A stretch of DNA of 64,000 nt, from contig JADNRV010000001.1 of assembly GCA_015499995.1 (NCBI GenBank), forward strand, positions 620,001 to 684,000, written 5' to 3'. Source of the stretch: Flammula alnicola. Its lineage: Eukaryota > Basidiomycota > Agaricomycetes > Agaricales > Strophariaceae. The notes under the pieces were generated by a model, which was not told the origin of the DNA, ran no database searches, and saw only the letters and a list, made by a program, of their open reading frames with translations. The position numbers and the translations under genes were made by a program. Position 1 is the first letter of the stretch; every line of letters begins with the position of its first letter. Of this stretch, positions 10,374 to 21,894 are shown in pieces.

Positions 10374-13300
10374 TTATCCAAGCAACCGGAAACGTATAAT
10401 TGTCCTTTGACCTGGTATAAAACGGTGGGAGCGATCTGGAACATTTGCGATCTCCAATTCGCATCGCATGTTCTTTGTGATGGTAGTAATTGAGGTTTTG
10501 TTGTCGTGCAGCATTGGCTGTAGGATTGGCACCGCATAGACGCATCCGAATCGGACGGCGATTCCTCCGCCGTCTAAAATAGAGACCAATCTCTTAGGAC
10601 TAGAATATTCGTGGGATTTTAGAGCAAAAATGACAGAAAAGGATGATGTTTGCTAACCTGAATTTAATCCTGCCGACATACTCAATTTCCCTCTTGAGTT
10701 TCATGGAATTAGCATCCATTTCATCCTTTCGTTTGAGGAGGTCAAAATCGAGGGCTACGACAGAGAACTCGCCATCAAAGGCAAACATTGCGTTCATTGA
10801 GCCCAAGCCTTTGAACAGGAAGAAAACCGACTGCGCCCGCAGAAATCCAGCAAGACGGTGCTTGAACTCCAGCAGAAATGCAGAAAAACACTTGAATTGA
10901 GGATAGGGCGATGGGTCTCTAGGCTGCTGATGTATGAGATATTTTCCGCAAACAGCAAATGTGAGCTATGCACTCACCTTCTCGACATAATTACTTCTGC
11001 GACTAAGTGCTTTCATATCTGGCCGACTTCCGTTGTTACCGCTCCGGTTCATAAGCCAGAGACGCCTCGCAATACATTGCGTGCATTGGGCTGACTTGGG
11101 ATCTACTATCAACATTCCACAGTCAACACTTTGACATCTGCCGCCAGGACGTGTTTGAGGTTGTAGGGGTAGATTGTTCTAGATCTCCATCAGCAAAGTT
11201 CGACAGGGAAATGAAAAGCATGGAACGCACAAGTGCCTTGAGGATTAAGTCTGCATCTAACCTTCTTTTCTTGCCTTCGGAGGGACGCAGAGATTCTGTA
11301 GCGGCGAGTGGGAGGTTGCTTAATTTATCTTGTTTGCTCCTTTCCCTCCGGCGAAGACGGCACAACGCACACATCTTCCAACGATATTCTTCCATTGGAG
11401 GGATGATATATGTGCAATTGCGAATAGAACACAGCCGAGCACCAGGGACCAGTGTAACTGGGTCCTCTACTTTCTCGGTTACTTGAAGGTCCTAATAAAA
11501 AGGCGTAAGATGAGCGTCAATATACATCCAGGAGAGGTAATCGTACCCCAGCAAGAGGCGTGCCCATATTTTGAGACTGTAGAAGTTCTTGGTCAAGTCG
11601 TGCATGTCTACCTTGTATGTTTTGCCGTTTGCGTTGATAGTCGCGACTTCGAGCTCGGCACATTACGCACGACTTCCACCGATAACTCGTCGCGAGTACT
11701 TGATTACACTTGGACGACGATGCACATTTCTGGGCGTATATGCCGCCGGGACGAGCTGGAATGCGGATCTTTAAACCACTTGGTGTAGAGGGCTGGTGCA
11801 CCTATAGATTTGTAGTACATAATCGATAAGCAGTCATGATTTCGATCGGAAACAATCGTCACGCACATTATCTGAGTCTGAGTCTGACGACGAACTCTCA
11901 TGAGACTCTCCATCTCCCGAATCAGAGAGTTCAGTAAGATCACTATCCCAGCCTGTAACCTGTCCGGCAAACGAAGTCAAGGCGTCTGCCTGGCTGGAGT
12001 TTTCTGCCCGGGGACCAGAAATGTTCTTGGAGAGTTGCCCTCTGGCGCAGGTGATGGAGAAGTGTGAGATTGGACAGCCATACCATGGCCGTCTATAAAT
12101 GGAACCTCTGTTGCAGCTGGCCTGCCAGAAGCGTTGTCGAAGGCGAATGCTTGAGAGTCTGAGGCCTTCTGGACAACTTGAGATGAATCTTTATCAAGCA
12201 AAGGTTGCATAGAGACATCTTGTATATGTGAATCTTGTTCAATCAAGTCGTCCAAATTCAAATAGTCTTCTAAATTGACCGTGTTATCGACCAAATTATC
12301 TTCCGAGACCGAGATCTTGTGGTCGGTATCGGCAGTTGAATTATTCGGCATGGCAGGAAAGCCCTCCTCTGTGAGTTTTTCTGTTTCTGACGAAGCACTT
12401 GTAATCTCATCTGCCCAAGTTACACCCTTCTTCTTCGTTTTCTCTTTTGTAGATTCTTGTGCTTTAAGTATGCCTGAGGCGATTCTTCCAGCACCACCAC
12501 TGTTATCGATATTCGAGCTCTTTGCAGAAAATTTGGATCTCTTGGACCTCCAATCGCGCCTGACGCAATCAAGACATCGAGTAGCTACGGAATCGACGGA
12601 GATGATCCCAGTGCAGTTGGCGTTGGAGCAGAGTTTAAGTGACCGAAAGGCCTGGGAGTTCTAATAAATCAATACAAAATCCAGAATATTAATCATATAA
12701 TGGAATCCATCTCTCACATTTTGCCCTGGCTTGACTGCTTTAGGATCGGAGACACTGGGGGGATTTGTTTTGTTCGCTATCGTTGGTGATGGCGAACGTG
12801 CAAGGTCAATTACAGCCGTGTTCCTTGCGTTCTGAACTTTGGGTAGTCTAGGACGGCAAGGGAGTCCGATGATAGGAGGTCTGATTACAGACTGTGATTT
12901 GACTTGTTTGTCCTTCCATCGACCAGGATTGGGAGTACCGGGACAGGGTACGTAAGAAAGACGTATACGTTTCATGGTTGGGGCATCTCCTGCAGCTTCC
13001 GATGTTTTATTCGATTTTGCATCTGGAACCTGTTGTAAAGTTCAGCAGAACCTCGGGCAAAATTCATCGAAGATATGTACACATACCTCGGGATATGCAA
13101 GTTCGAGATTCTCCATGTCTACGTCTCCGTCATCGTCAACACTAGTCTTGTTTGTATCCTAGAAAATTTAAGAGAGGAGGAGATCAAATTGAAGAGGTGA
13201 AACGAACCACATATATTGACATAACATCCTCGGATACACCAACGGTCTGGTTCGCGCGACTCACTTCTCTGCCAGGGGAGAAAGGAAGAGAACTTATTTC

Positions 13301-14174
13301 GGCTGGTGTAATCATGGTGGTGCGCAGGTTTATTTTTCCTGATGAAGTCGACATCTCGACGCGGCAACTTGGGCATACATCACCGAGATAATGCGCGGGC
13401 ATGAGAGTCCTACATCGAGTGCAAGATAGATTGGTGCTGGGACTCTGCTCGGACCGTGATTGCAGAGTTTGAGCCAGGTCCTTTGAAAAGAAGACACTTT
13501 GAGATTTTAAGCGACCAGTTTTGAGCGCCGCTCACCTCAGGTTTTACGAAATCATTGACTACGTTGCCGTCGGCTCGATACTTTGTCAAATCAATAATTT
13601 CACCACGTGAATTGAAGTGATTCAATAGTGGCGCGTTTGACTGTCCCGCCACGACGGAGCTTGGAACCCGTAGGAGTTTTGGCTGTTGATGAGGGATCGC
13701 GAAGAAAGGTCTTTGAGGTCGCCCGGGCTGGCTTTCAGGAAAGGTGGTAGCATTAACGTAGGTCTGTGAAAGTACCTCTAGAGGCAGCGGCAAAGTCGTT
13801 CCCTGTAAGCTCTCTTAGTAGTAGCATAGACACCGTGAACATAAATATAATTCACCTTCCTGGCCTGCTATCATCAATTAGTTATTAACGCATTGGACAA
13901 ACGGACGTTAATCACGTACGACAGAAGGGTCAGCCACTGTGCTAGGACACGACATTATTGCTTCGGGATTCCATGAGATGGGATTGGGATCGTTACCAAG
14001 CTCAATTGACGCGCTTTTTGCGCTCAAAAGAGACCTGCGCGATCGCATCTTGGCAGTACACTGCGGACATAGGTTGCCCTTGAAAGGCCCAAAGCCCAGG
14101 ATCGTCTGACAATGCTTTTCAGAGCAAACGCGAACTGGCGGGGTGTTGTTCAGCGGGGACGACGCGGTAGCCAT
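10374..14174 (-). CDS. Unrecognised protein with six repeated four-cysteine zinc-ribbon-like modules
   Basis: I do not recognise this family. Splicing gives a protein of roughly 900 residues with six short modules of two cysteine pairs. Their positions are 14126-14058, 13423-13364, 12630-12565, 11726-11658, 11431-11360 and 11136-11074. The usual form is C-x4-C, 11-14 residues, C-x2-C, then basic residues. Module 2 has C-x2-C first and module 4 has C-x5-C. Modules 4 and 5 share YRWKxCxxCRxRxR. Between modules lie disordered Ser/Pro/Asp-rich stretches, including DLTELSDSGDGESHESSSSD. After module 6, a cysteine-poor C-terminal part (PQFKCFSAFLLEF, MFAFDGEFSVVALDFDLL, LDGGGIAVRFGC) looks folded. 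About ten introns fit GT-AG. One frame change near 12020-12045 needs one added base. Zinc binding and nucleic-acid or protein binding are inferred from spacing and basic flanks only. Confidence 0.72.
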
Positions 14175-14706
14175 GCCGAAGTTTGTGGGTTTGAGACCTC
14201 CTATTTGAAGGGTCGCCGTTAGATGTTATTCAGAACTACATGAAAAGTATCGAAGAGCATACCACAATTATAGATGTGATCGCCTACTTTATTCTGCAGT
14301 CGTATGTGGAAAAGGCGACAGGTTGGCGACTCGAGAAGGAGAGGTACATCTGCCTGAAAAAAAAAATCCAATTATGGAGCAATTACAGAAGAATTTTTTG
14401 AATTCGCCATCTAATTAAGTTCTGCGCCAAGAACGGACAGTTACCATGCGGCCCTGATATCTGTTTGGCGGGAACAAGTCGAAAAAATACGAATTATGTA
14501 ACCCAGAAACAATTCAACGCAAATTTCTCTCGTGCCTTAAATTCCTTCCCAAGGTGTTGGCAAAACCAAGAAGGAAACGGTCTGACAGGGTCTGAACCGA
14601 ACAGATGCGAATGCGTCAGAAATTATGGCGTCACCAAGCAAGATACACTATGCCTCGAACTATAAGTATGAAGAGGAGCACTGCACTGGCGGGTGTTGAC
14701 AGTCAA
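14175..14706. other. Intergenic region
   Basis: This region is the promoter side of the four-cysteine-module gene and the 3' flank of the chitinase gene. It contains only short ORFs without recognisable features. Confidence 0.4.
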
Positions 14707-16317
14707 CTAAATCAGACCTACTGACTTACGGACCGAATCCGTTAAGTCCCACTGGTCAGTGTCGCCATGAACATCAAACAGGTTGACCCCAAGCATCCCC
14801 ACGTCTTTCGCAAATGCAGCCTTCATTCCCAACGATTCCGGGTCATCATACGTTATAATCTGGCCAGAAGAGGTGGATCGCAGATACGGGGTGCCCGAGC
14901 AGTCATCCCAACGCCTCTCGAATCCTCCGCTTGCTATGAAAGTATGCTCAGCTGTACCGTTTCCGTCAGATGCGGTTGAAGGCTGAGCAACTAGTGCTCC
15001 CTGCTTGATCAATTCCCGAAATTGTACTTGGCTGTCGGAACCTCCATCTTGGCTGACTACTGTGAGGGAATCGGAATGTCGTTGTTTTTTCTTTTTCTTC
15101 TTTGGCTTTGATCGTGTCTGAAGATGTTCTACGGTCGAGGAAGAAATATAGCCATAAGACGGTAGTCCAAGCACGAGCTTGTATGCTGGAAAGTTTGCCC
15201 CAGTCCAAGCATTAAACGCCGACACAGCATTTGCGTCAGCCTGTGTAGAATTGTGACATGCGTCGTGCAATGGGGCATTCGGTCCAGGATCCGATGAAGC
15301 TTAAGAGGAGGATAGTCAGCACCGCATAAAGGTATGATACAACATTCTGCTCACAGCCCCAAACATCGTAATTCATAAGCAAAACCCAATCAAGGACGAG
15401 AGCGAAATCCGCCAGATCGACCATAGGCTCTCCTTTGCTGTCTGCGAACGTTGTGGTTTCAACGGCAGCACTGATACGCGCTGTAGGTGGAAGCGTAGCG
15501 CGTAGAAGTTTAAGAAACAATAGAAAGTTCGCCGAGTCATTCGAATCAAAATGATTTCCCGATGCTCCTTTCCTGCCCGGATATTCCCAATCGATGTCAA
15601 TCCCATCCAGATCGAATGACTTGTATGTCGCGAAAATGTTATTGACGAATGTTTTCCTGCTGCCATCCGAAGCAACAGCCGATGAGAAGTACCTAAGAAT
15701 CAAGAAATCAGTGCAGGACCTAATGAACGACCTGAAATGCCTCACTTGCTTCCCGTCCATCCGCCAATGCTCAGCTTGACTTTAGCGCCTTGGCTGTGTG
15801 CTGTAGTGACGAGTGACTGAGAAGCTCGGGGGCATCTGGTCCATCCCAGATCAAGGTAAAATTCGCATGCCGGCACAGCAAAGGCGAAATCTATCCAATC
15901 AAAGCGGCTGAAATTGATTTTATCGGGAGGGAATGCGGATCCAGCCCAATCAGGATAGTAAGCCATTATGAGCATTTTGCCAGGGTATAATTCATCTGGT
16001 GGGGCGCGCGAAGGAGGCTCAGCAGATCCCTCAGAGGAGTTGGGATTATTGTATTGAGGGAAGCGACTAGATGTGGTTGCGGGATATCAGGAACCGATTC
16101 GAGAGGTTGACTTTGTGGAGGACACGAAACAGATGAAGAACTAAACGGTGTCGCGCATGTGGTCGTGGCAGGCCCCTGGTAAAGTTGGGTAGGAATAGCT
16201 AGAGTGTATTGCATTTCTGCTCGTCTTCCGCGGCGCTTGGAAATGTGTCCAGGCGAAGCGAAACAAGGGGAAAGAGGTAGAGAAAAGAGCAACGACCAGT
16301 GTCAAGCAGAGCAACAT
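14707..16317 (-). CDS. Glycoside hydrolase family 18 chitinase
   Basis: This enzyme cleaves beta-1,4-N-acetylglucosamine polymers, probably in cell-wall remodelling or chitin scavenging. The barrel begins MAYYPDWAGSAFPPDKINF and contains VKLSIGGWTGS and the catalytic DGIDIDWEYPGRKG with the DxxDxDxE residues intact. Next are LMNYDVWG, spliced to SSSDPGPNAPLHDACHNS, and LVLGLPSYGY. An odd lysine run (KPKKKKKKQRHSD) interrupts the C-terminal part. The protein ends DQWDLTDSVRKSVGLI. N-terminal to the barrel is a Ser/Pro-rich linker. One frame change near 16081 needs one base in a G-run. I chose the ATG at 16317 because it opens a hydrophobic signal- or anchor-like segment (MLLCLTLVVALFSTSF), but how that segment joins the linker frame is unresolved, so the start is uncertain. 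Confidence 0.85.
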
Positions 16318-16894
16318 TTCGAAAGAATGTATACAAGGACCCAGACCTCCGAATCTGCCTGCAGAAGGGGAAAAGATGAGTTGGCAAGCTTCCTTGGAAC
16401 GGCAAACTTGTGGATCCCCAATGCATGCCTCATGATCAAGACCGAAACCGCTGAGAATGTCAGCCAATGGCAGCATCTTCTGGTGGAGAAAGGAGATGAA
16501 CAAACATAGAGCCTAATTATAAGGAATCGAACTCCTTGATTCTTGAAGGTAGTTGAGCTCATTTTCCGATCTCGAGCGCTTGGAGAACGTTACGAACATT
16601 GGGGTGCGTTGCGGTGGGAACAAGATGCCACCTCCTAGTGTTCTCACGGGCCGAAATCACCATCATCTGTAGGCGAGTCTGTAACTTCTTCTTCTGCACA
16701 CCACCTGTGCAGCTTTTTTTAAACAAAATGCTTCGTTTCTATTTTCTTTCAGAATATGTATCTCTCTTGATCTTTCATGTGGTCTTTTCCTGTCGCATGA
16801 TCCCTGGAGCACACTTTCTACGGCAGGCTTCGTTCCATCATCCGGAATCATATATATTGTGGTATCTTACACCGAAAGCTCTCAATACACCATT
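16318..16894. other. Divergent promoter region of chitinase and glutaminase A
   Basis: The two secreted-enzyme genes face away from each other here. Short ORFs on both strands in the left half may include an upstream 5' exon of the chitinase gene, which I could not confirm. TATATATTG lies about 40 bp before the glutaminase start. Confidence 0.4.
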
Positions 16895-19800
16895 ATGAGG
16901 CTCCTTGAGGCACTTTCGGCGCTCTCTTTTCTCATGGTTACTAGTGCTGTATCTTGGACCGCAACCCCGTTCAACCCAGCATCCTTCCCTCTCGCTGTCA
17001 GGTCTCCGTATCTCTCAGCTTGGCTCGCTCAGGGTTCTGGTACCTACATCCATCGCTTGTAAGTGCTCCAGTATTGAACAAATATTTTAGGGGCCGCCCT
17101 CAATGATGTTTGGCCTACTTTCTGGACCGGTCAGGTTGGTTTCAATTCAATAATTACAGATCGACACAAACGACTTTTTACACTATGTTGTAGATCGTTG
17201 GTTGGGCAGGCTTCGCAAAAGTTGACGGCAAGCCATTCAGCTTCTTGGGTGACCCAAATGTCCCAGGAGCAGTGTTCACGAAGGCTGTTCAAAAGAGTTC
17301 GACAGTAAGGATTAGAGCCGTTGGTTTTTGTTGCGCTTCACAACTTTCTCTCCCAGTTCACTTCGACGCAGAGTACTTTTGTTCTCTCGACAGGACCAGT
17401 TGACTTGACAGTTACATTCCTCAGTCCAGTCGAGGTAGGTACTCCTTCTACTAGGCACTCGTTCAACACCTTAATCTTATTCGGAAACTGCGAAAGCCCA
17501 CGGACCTCGTCAAGCAATCTATTCCCTTTGCGTACATGACGGTCTCAGCTGCCTCTACGGATGGATCATCCCACTCTGTTCAGGTTTATTCTGACATCAG
17601 CGCAGAATGGGTCTCAGGCGACAACTCTTTGACCGTAAACTGGACAACTATCGCTGGTAATATTGTGACACATCAAGTACAGCTGGCGAGACAGATCCCA
17701 TTCACGGAAGTCAACGACCACACTCAATGTAAGAGAATAAGTCATCCATCATGACGTGATGTTAACCTTTAAAATAATAGACGGCTCTGCTTTTTATTCG
17801 ACCATGAACGTAAGTGAATCTTTCTAAGCGCCATCATGTTCTTCATGTAGTCGTTTTCCAGACGATCAATACTACTTTCCAATCCGGGGCTGACGTTGTG
17901 GTTCGTGCTCAATTTATCAACAACGGACGCCTGGCAAATACTCTGGACACAAATTTCCGTGCCATTCAAGACAGTTGGCCTGTGTTCGGACTTTCTCATG
18001 ACCTCGGTTCTGTCATCAGTGCAACAGACCCAGTCGTTTTCTCGGTCGGCCATATACGCGAACCAGCCCTTCAATACATTATTGCGAACGGTGCGACACA
18101 GCCGCGAAGTCTGTACTTCTGGAGCCAGTTTTCATCCCTGCTGACGTGGTAAGCTGACCATTTTTATTGAAGGTTGCATTCTGAGTTTCTTTCTTATTTA
18201 CCGTGCTTCAGATTTCATCCTTCCTGGGCGATTTCAAGAACGCCTTGAGCAGGGCTCAGGCTTTCGACAGTAAAGTTGCTAACGATGCCAACAAAATCTC
18301 CGCGGATTATGCATCTGTTGTCGCCCTTTCCATCAGACAAGCTTTAGGAGCGACAGAAATAACCCTCTCGAAGAACGCCGATGGATCATTCAATACCAAC
18401 GATGTTATAGTTTTTATGAAAGGCATGTTCGTAAATATTCTTCTTCTTCGTAAACTGACCGCGTATGGTTAGAAATTTCGAGTGACGGGGTCAGTGTAGC
18501 GACATCTGTAACCTTACTTGAAGATGCTTACGAATGAGATAGAACGTAAACACCGTCGATGTCATCTTCCCTGCATGGCCAGTCCTTTTATATACTAATC
18601 CAGCCCTCGGCAAGTTCCTTCTCGAAGGTTTATTCAGATACCAAGCCACCGGTCAATACCCGAATAAATGGAGTGTTCATGACCTCGGTACGCTTTCTAA
18701 ACCACTCGACGAGCCGCTCTAAAACTGACATTTACCAGGCCCTCGTTATCCTAACGCAACTGGCCATAATGACGGACAAGACGAGGCGATGCCAGTAGAA
18801 GGTATGTCCTTTGACTTTGCACAATGAATTTGTCCGATTTCCCACCAATTGACGCACAGAGAGTGGCAATATGGTCATTATGGCCCTCAGCTACGCGCAG
18901 AAAACTGGAGATAATTCGCAAATCCAACAATATGTATGTATATATCTTCGGACTTCTCCTTGGCGAATCGACGACTCATCAGTATATCACAGTTGGCGTT
19001 GCTCAACCAATGGACTCAGTTCCTGATCACAGATTCATTGATCCCTGCAAATCAGATTAGCACGGACGACTTTGCTGGGTCGCTTGCCAACCAGACTAAC
19101 CTAGCCATCAAAGGAATTATCGGTATTAAGGCTATGTCGGAAATTAATCGACTTGTGGGCGGCAATTCAGCGACGACTGCGAATTATTCGGTAAATATTA
19201 AGTTTGGCTGTTTAGCGGAGGTTCGCGTTGACCTTCTCTCTATTTGCCCAAAGACGATCGCGAGCAACTTCGTTTCACAATGGCAGACATTGTCGGCGTC
19301 GTCTTCTGGCCAGCATCTAACACTTTCCGTAAGTTGTGGATGACACTTTAAGGTTTGAATTATTTGGATTGATCGATTATTATACTTGCAGTACGGAGAC
19401 TCCGCAAGGTAGGTTTTCGGTCCCTCATCGACGTCAAAGAAAGATCGCCGACTTTGATGACGGTTAGTTGGGGCCTGTCTTACAACCTTTTCGCCGACAA
19501 ACTCTTGAAGCTTAATCTCTTCCCGGCTTCGGTATATACAATGCGTCAGTCATCTGTTGGTTTTTACCTGGAGGACAATGCGGACTAACATGTATCCTTC
19601 AGAAACCGCTTGGTATAAGACAGTTGCACGTAAGTTCCAATCGATTGGGCGCCATGTTCTGAATGATCGACCACGTTTTCGTGGTTGGTAGAACCATTTG
19701 GCGTGCCTTTGGACACTCGGTACGTTCGCTTGATTGATCGTTCGTGAAGGACCGAACAAACGTCCATGTATGCAATTATTTTAGTCACACCTACACGAAA

Positions 19801-20227
19801 TCCGGTAAATATTTACCGCAGGCACACCGACGAAATTTGCAGATGCTCACAATTATTGGTACTCTCATTGTAGATTGGGAAATTTGGACCGCTGCTATTA
19901 TGAGCGACACTACTGCACGCGATCTCTTCATAAGCGCCGTGAAGAAATGGGCGTCTGATGGATTAAGCTCGCAACCTTTGGGCGACTGGTACGAGACAAC
20001 GAACGGGCAGCCCGAAGGCTTCCGCGCTCGCCCTGTAGTAGGCGGTCATCTCGGTACGTGCGCCCCCGGCCGATAGTCATGTCCAGTTGATCATTCATGA
20101 ATTTTTTCTTCTGACGGCTTGCGTACAGCTCTGGTGAGTCCAGATCTTAGCCGTATATGACAGCGATATTGACCACTGAGCTGATGCATGCTGCGATTTT
20201 TTAATATTCTTCTAGCTCATTCTCTGA
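16895..20227 (+). CDS. gtaA: Secreted glutaminase A (GtaA family)
   Basis: Fungal glutaminase A (DUF4965/DUF5127/DUF1793 architecture) deamidates glutamine to glutamate outside the cell. The start MRLLEALSALSFLMVTSAVSW is a typical signal peptide. Mature motifs include PFNPASFPLAVRSPYLSAWL, DVWPTFWTGQIVGWAGF, ISAEWVSGD, LGDFKNALSRAQ, NTVDVIFPAWPVLLYTNP, WSVHDLGTRYPNATGH, EAMPVEESGNMVIMAL, YTKSDWEIWTAAIM, GDWYETTNGQPEGFRARPVV and the terminal GGHLALLIL. At least a dozen introns of about 50-65 bp cut it. The final exons are tiny: five bases (CTCTG), then CTCATTCTCTGA. I saw no frame error. The predicted protein is about 680-700 residues, normal for GtaA. Confidence 0.92.
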
Positions 20228-20469
20228 GTCCTGACGCGCGTCAATCGGAGTAATGGAAGCTGATTGATGTGCGCACATATGTACTACTGCTAACTAGTAC
20301 TAAATGTTTAAGCAGAAAGAAAGTTATGTAAATGACTTGCATAAGCGCTTGGTCAACTCTATCGAGTTGTCATGATTCTGTCACAGTAAGTTTTATAAAC
20401 ATGACGTGCGAGCTAACGATGAAGTACCTTCCATTCAATCATTTCCACCGCCGGCATTATGTTAAGTTG

Positions 20470-20630
20470 GACATTGGAACTCTGGTGAAGATGCAAATGT
20501 CAAGCGAAGCGCAAAAAATGATCATGACGGCAAAGCCTATAAGTTCAAAACTATCACCTTGCCTGGTGGCAGTGGCATGGCCCCGGGTGTCTGTAATATT
20601 AATCCACCTGGCAGAACCAGTCTAAAGGTG
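20470..20630 (+). pseudogene. Orphan exon-like coding fragment
   Basis: One frame of about 53 codons reads like real protein: GHWNSGEDANVKRSAKNDHD, then GKAYKFKTITLPGGSGMAPG and VCNINPPGRTSLK. A stop lies just upstream, a possible acceptor (GTTAAG) comes before the fragment, and a GTGCGA donor-like site follows at its end. I found no matching upstream or downstream exon. It may be the remnant of a secreted-protein gene or an exon of a gene I failed to assemble. I do not recognise the family. Confidence 0.3.
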
Positions 20631-20631
20631 C

Positions 20632-20679
20632 GATTTTCGCCGATTATAAGAGGGTCTAGTGCATGGGTCGGCGAAAATC
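20632..20679. repeat. Perfect 12-bp inverted repeat (hairpin)
   Basis: GATTTTCGCCGA at 20632-20643 is mirrored by TCGGCGAAAATC at 20668-20679 with a 24-base spacer. The spacer starts TTATAAG and the right arm is followed shortly by CTATAATC, which hints at a second, weaker pairing. It lies in the gene-poor tract next to the transposon-like element and may be a remnant of a mobile element or a structured 3' end. Confidence 0.5.
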
Positions 20680-20904
20680 AAGTGCTATAATCAATGATCA
20701 TACCCTCAACTTTTCTCACTGACACTGCGGCAAGCGTACCAGCGCACATTCATGATTTACGGCAATAATTGTAGCTAGGGCACAAGGTATCAATTCTGTC
20801 AACGTAGTTTAGCATTCAAATATTTACGACTCCGAGCCACAGATTGCCGGGACCTCCGGGTATGTTGCGGCTTGTTGTCAGCTGAAAAATGCGTCATGAT
20901 GGTC

Positions 20905-21894
20905 TACACCACCGTTTGCGTGTGACATAAAACGGACAAAAAACCGAAGATGGCCGATTGACAGCCAGCCGAATGACCTAAAGGGGTCCGTTGGACAGCC
21001 GATTGACATATGTTGCCGGACAGCCAAATGACATAATTCCGACCTCCGGGAGGCATCGGCAAGTGACAACCTTAATCTATTGGCTGTAAACGTAACATGG
21101 ATGTGCCCTTGGTTGTCTGTTCGACATCCACCCTGCAGACATCCAGCGGATGTCCACCTGGATGAGCCAAGGACCACCAGTTGAACTTAGGCGATTTTTC
21201 GAATTTTCACCTGCCATCCAAGTGCTGACAAAGTGTCGCGGTCACGGCGCTGGCTGCCACGTCGAATTCAACATTCACTCTCGAGTCTCTGCCTTCCACC
21301 ACCACCTTCCTTCGTCCCTCTCGACCCTCTTGACGCCGCCGCCATCACTCCTTCCTTTCCACCATATGTCACTTCCTCTCGACTCATCAACACAGCGGGG
21401 ATGCCCTTAATGGCGGCTCGGTCATTCCATTGCGGCACTACACACATCCACCTACCGTAGAAACACACTCTTCCCCTCACTTTCTCCTGCCTAGCCCAAC
21501 ATCCTTCCCTTTCCATGATATTTGTATACGAATACCCTCCCTTCCGTGTCTGTAATGTTACCAATTACTAATTACAGTACTTTGTAAAACTTTGAATGTA
21601 TATATTTTTCATTATATGTACATATCATTGAGCCTGCATTGAAATATGATCAATTTACTTGCCAGTTATTCTCTACTGCCCATGGAACAGTGGAAAACGA
21701 ACAGATATTATATTATTCCTACTGACGTCGTTTGGACAGATTACAGACATCCGAGTCGACATCCAGCGGACATCCCAGCTCCCAGACATCCAGCGGACAT
21801 ATTCGGTTTTTTGTCCCAGGGCCGTCACCCGGCATGGCTGAGTGACAAAATTGTCCGGATGTCCGGTTGACGTTCTGAATTAAACGGTGGTGTA
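20905..21894. mobile_element. Non-autonomous DNA transposon (MITE-like) with terminal inverted repeats
   Basis: TACACCACCGTTT at 20905-20917 is matched in reverse complement by AAACGGTGGTGTA at 21882-21894. If the outer TA pairs are the target-site duplication, the element is 986 bp (20907-21892). A second, internal inverted pair supports one unit: GGACAAAAAACCGAA on the left (about 20935-20950) is mirrored by TTCGGTTTTTTGTCC on the right (about 21803-21818). Sub-terminal repeats of CAGACATCCAGCGGA occur at both ends. No transposase-like ORF is present, so mobility would need a partner element. TA duplications suggest a Tc1/mariner-like mover, but this is inference from two bases. Confidence 0.65.
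21747..21801. repeat. Short tandem motif inside the transposon-like element
   Basis: The unit CAGACATCCAGCGGACAT and close variants occur three times here, and a related copy lies at about 21140-21158 near the other end. Such sub-terminal repeats are common transposase-binding sites in DNA transposons; that function is inferred. Confidence 0.5.

Larger units (their letters stand above)
20228..20904. other. Gene-poor region with a coding remnant and a hairpin
   Basis: No intact gene is visible. A coding-like remnant (20470-20630) and a perfect inverted repeat (20632-20679) are annotated separately. The rest shows no pattern I can interpret. Confidence 0.4.

Noticed and set aside
21268..21564. 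98-codon minus-strand ORF inside the inverted-repeat element
   Set aside because: Low-complexity composition and no similarity to a transposase; it overlaps shadows in other frames.
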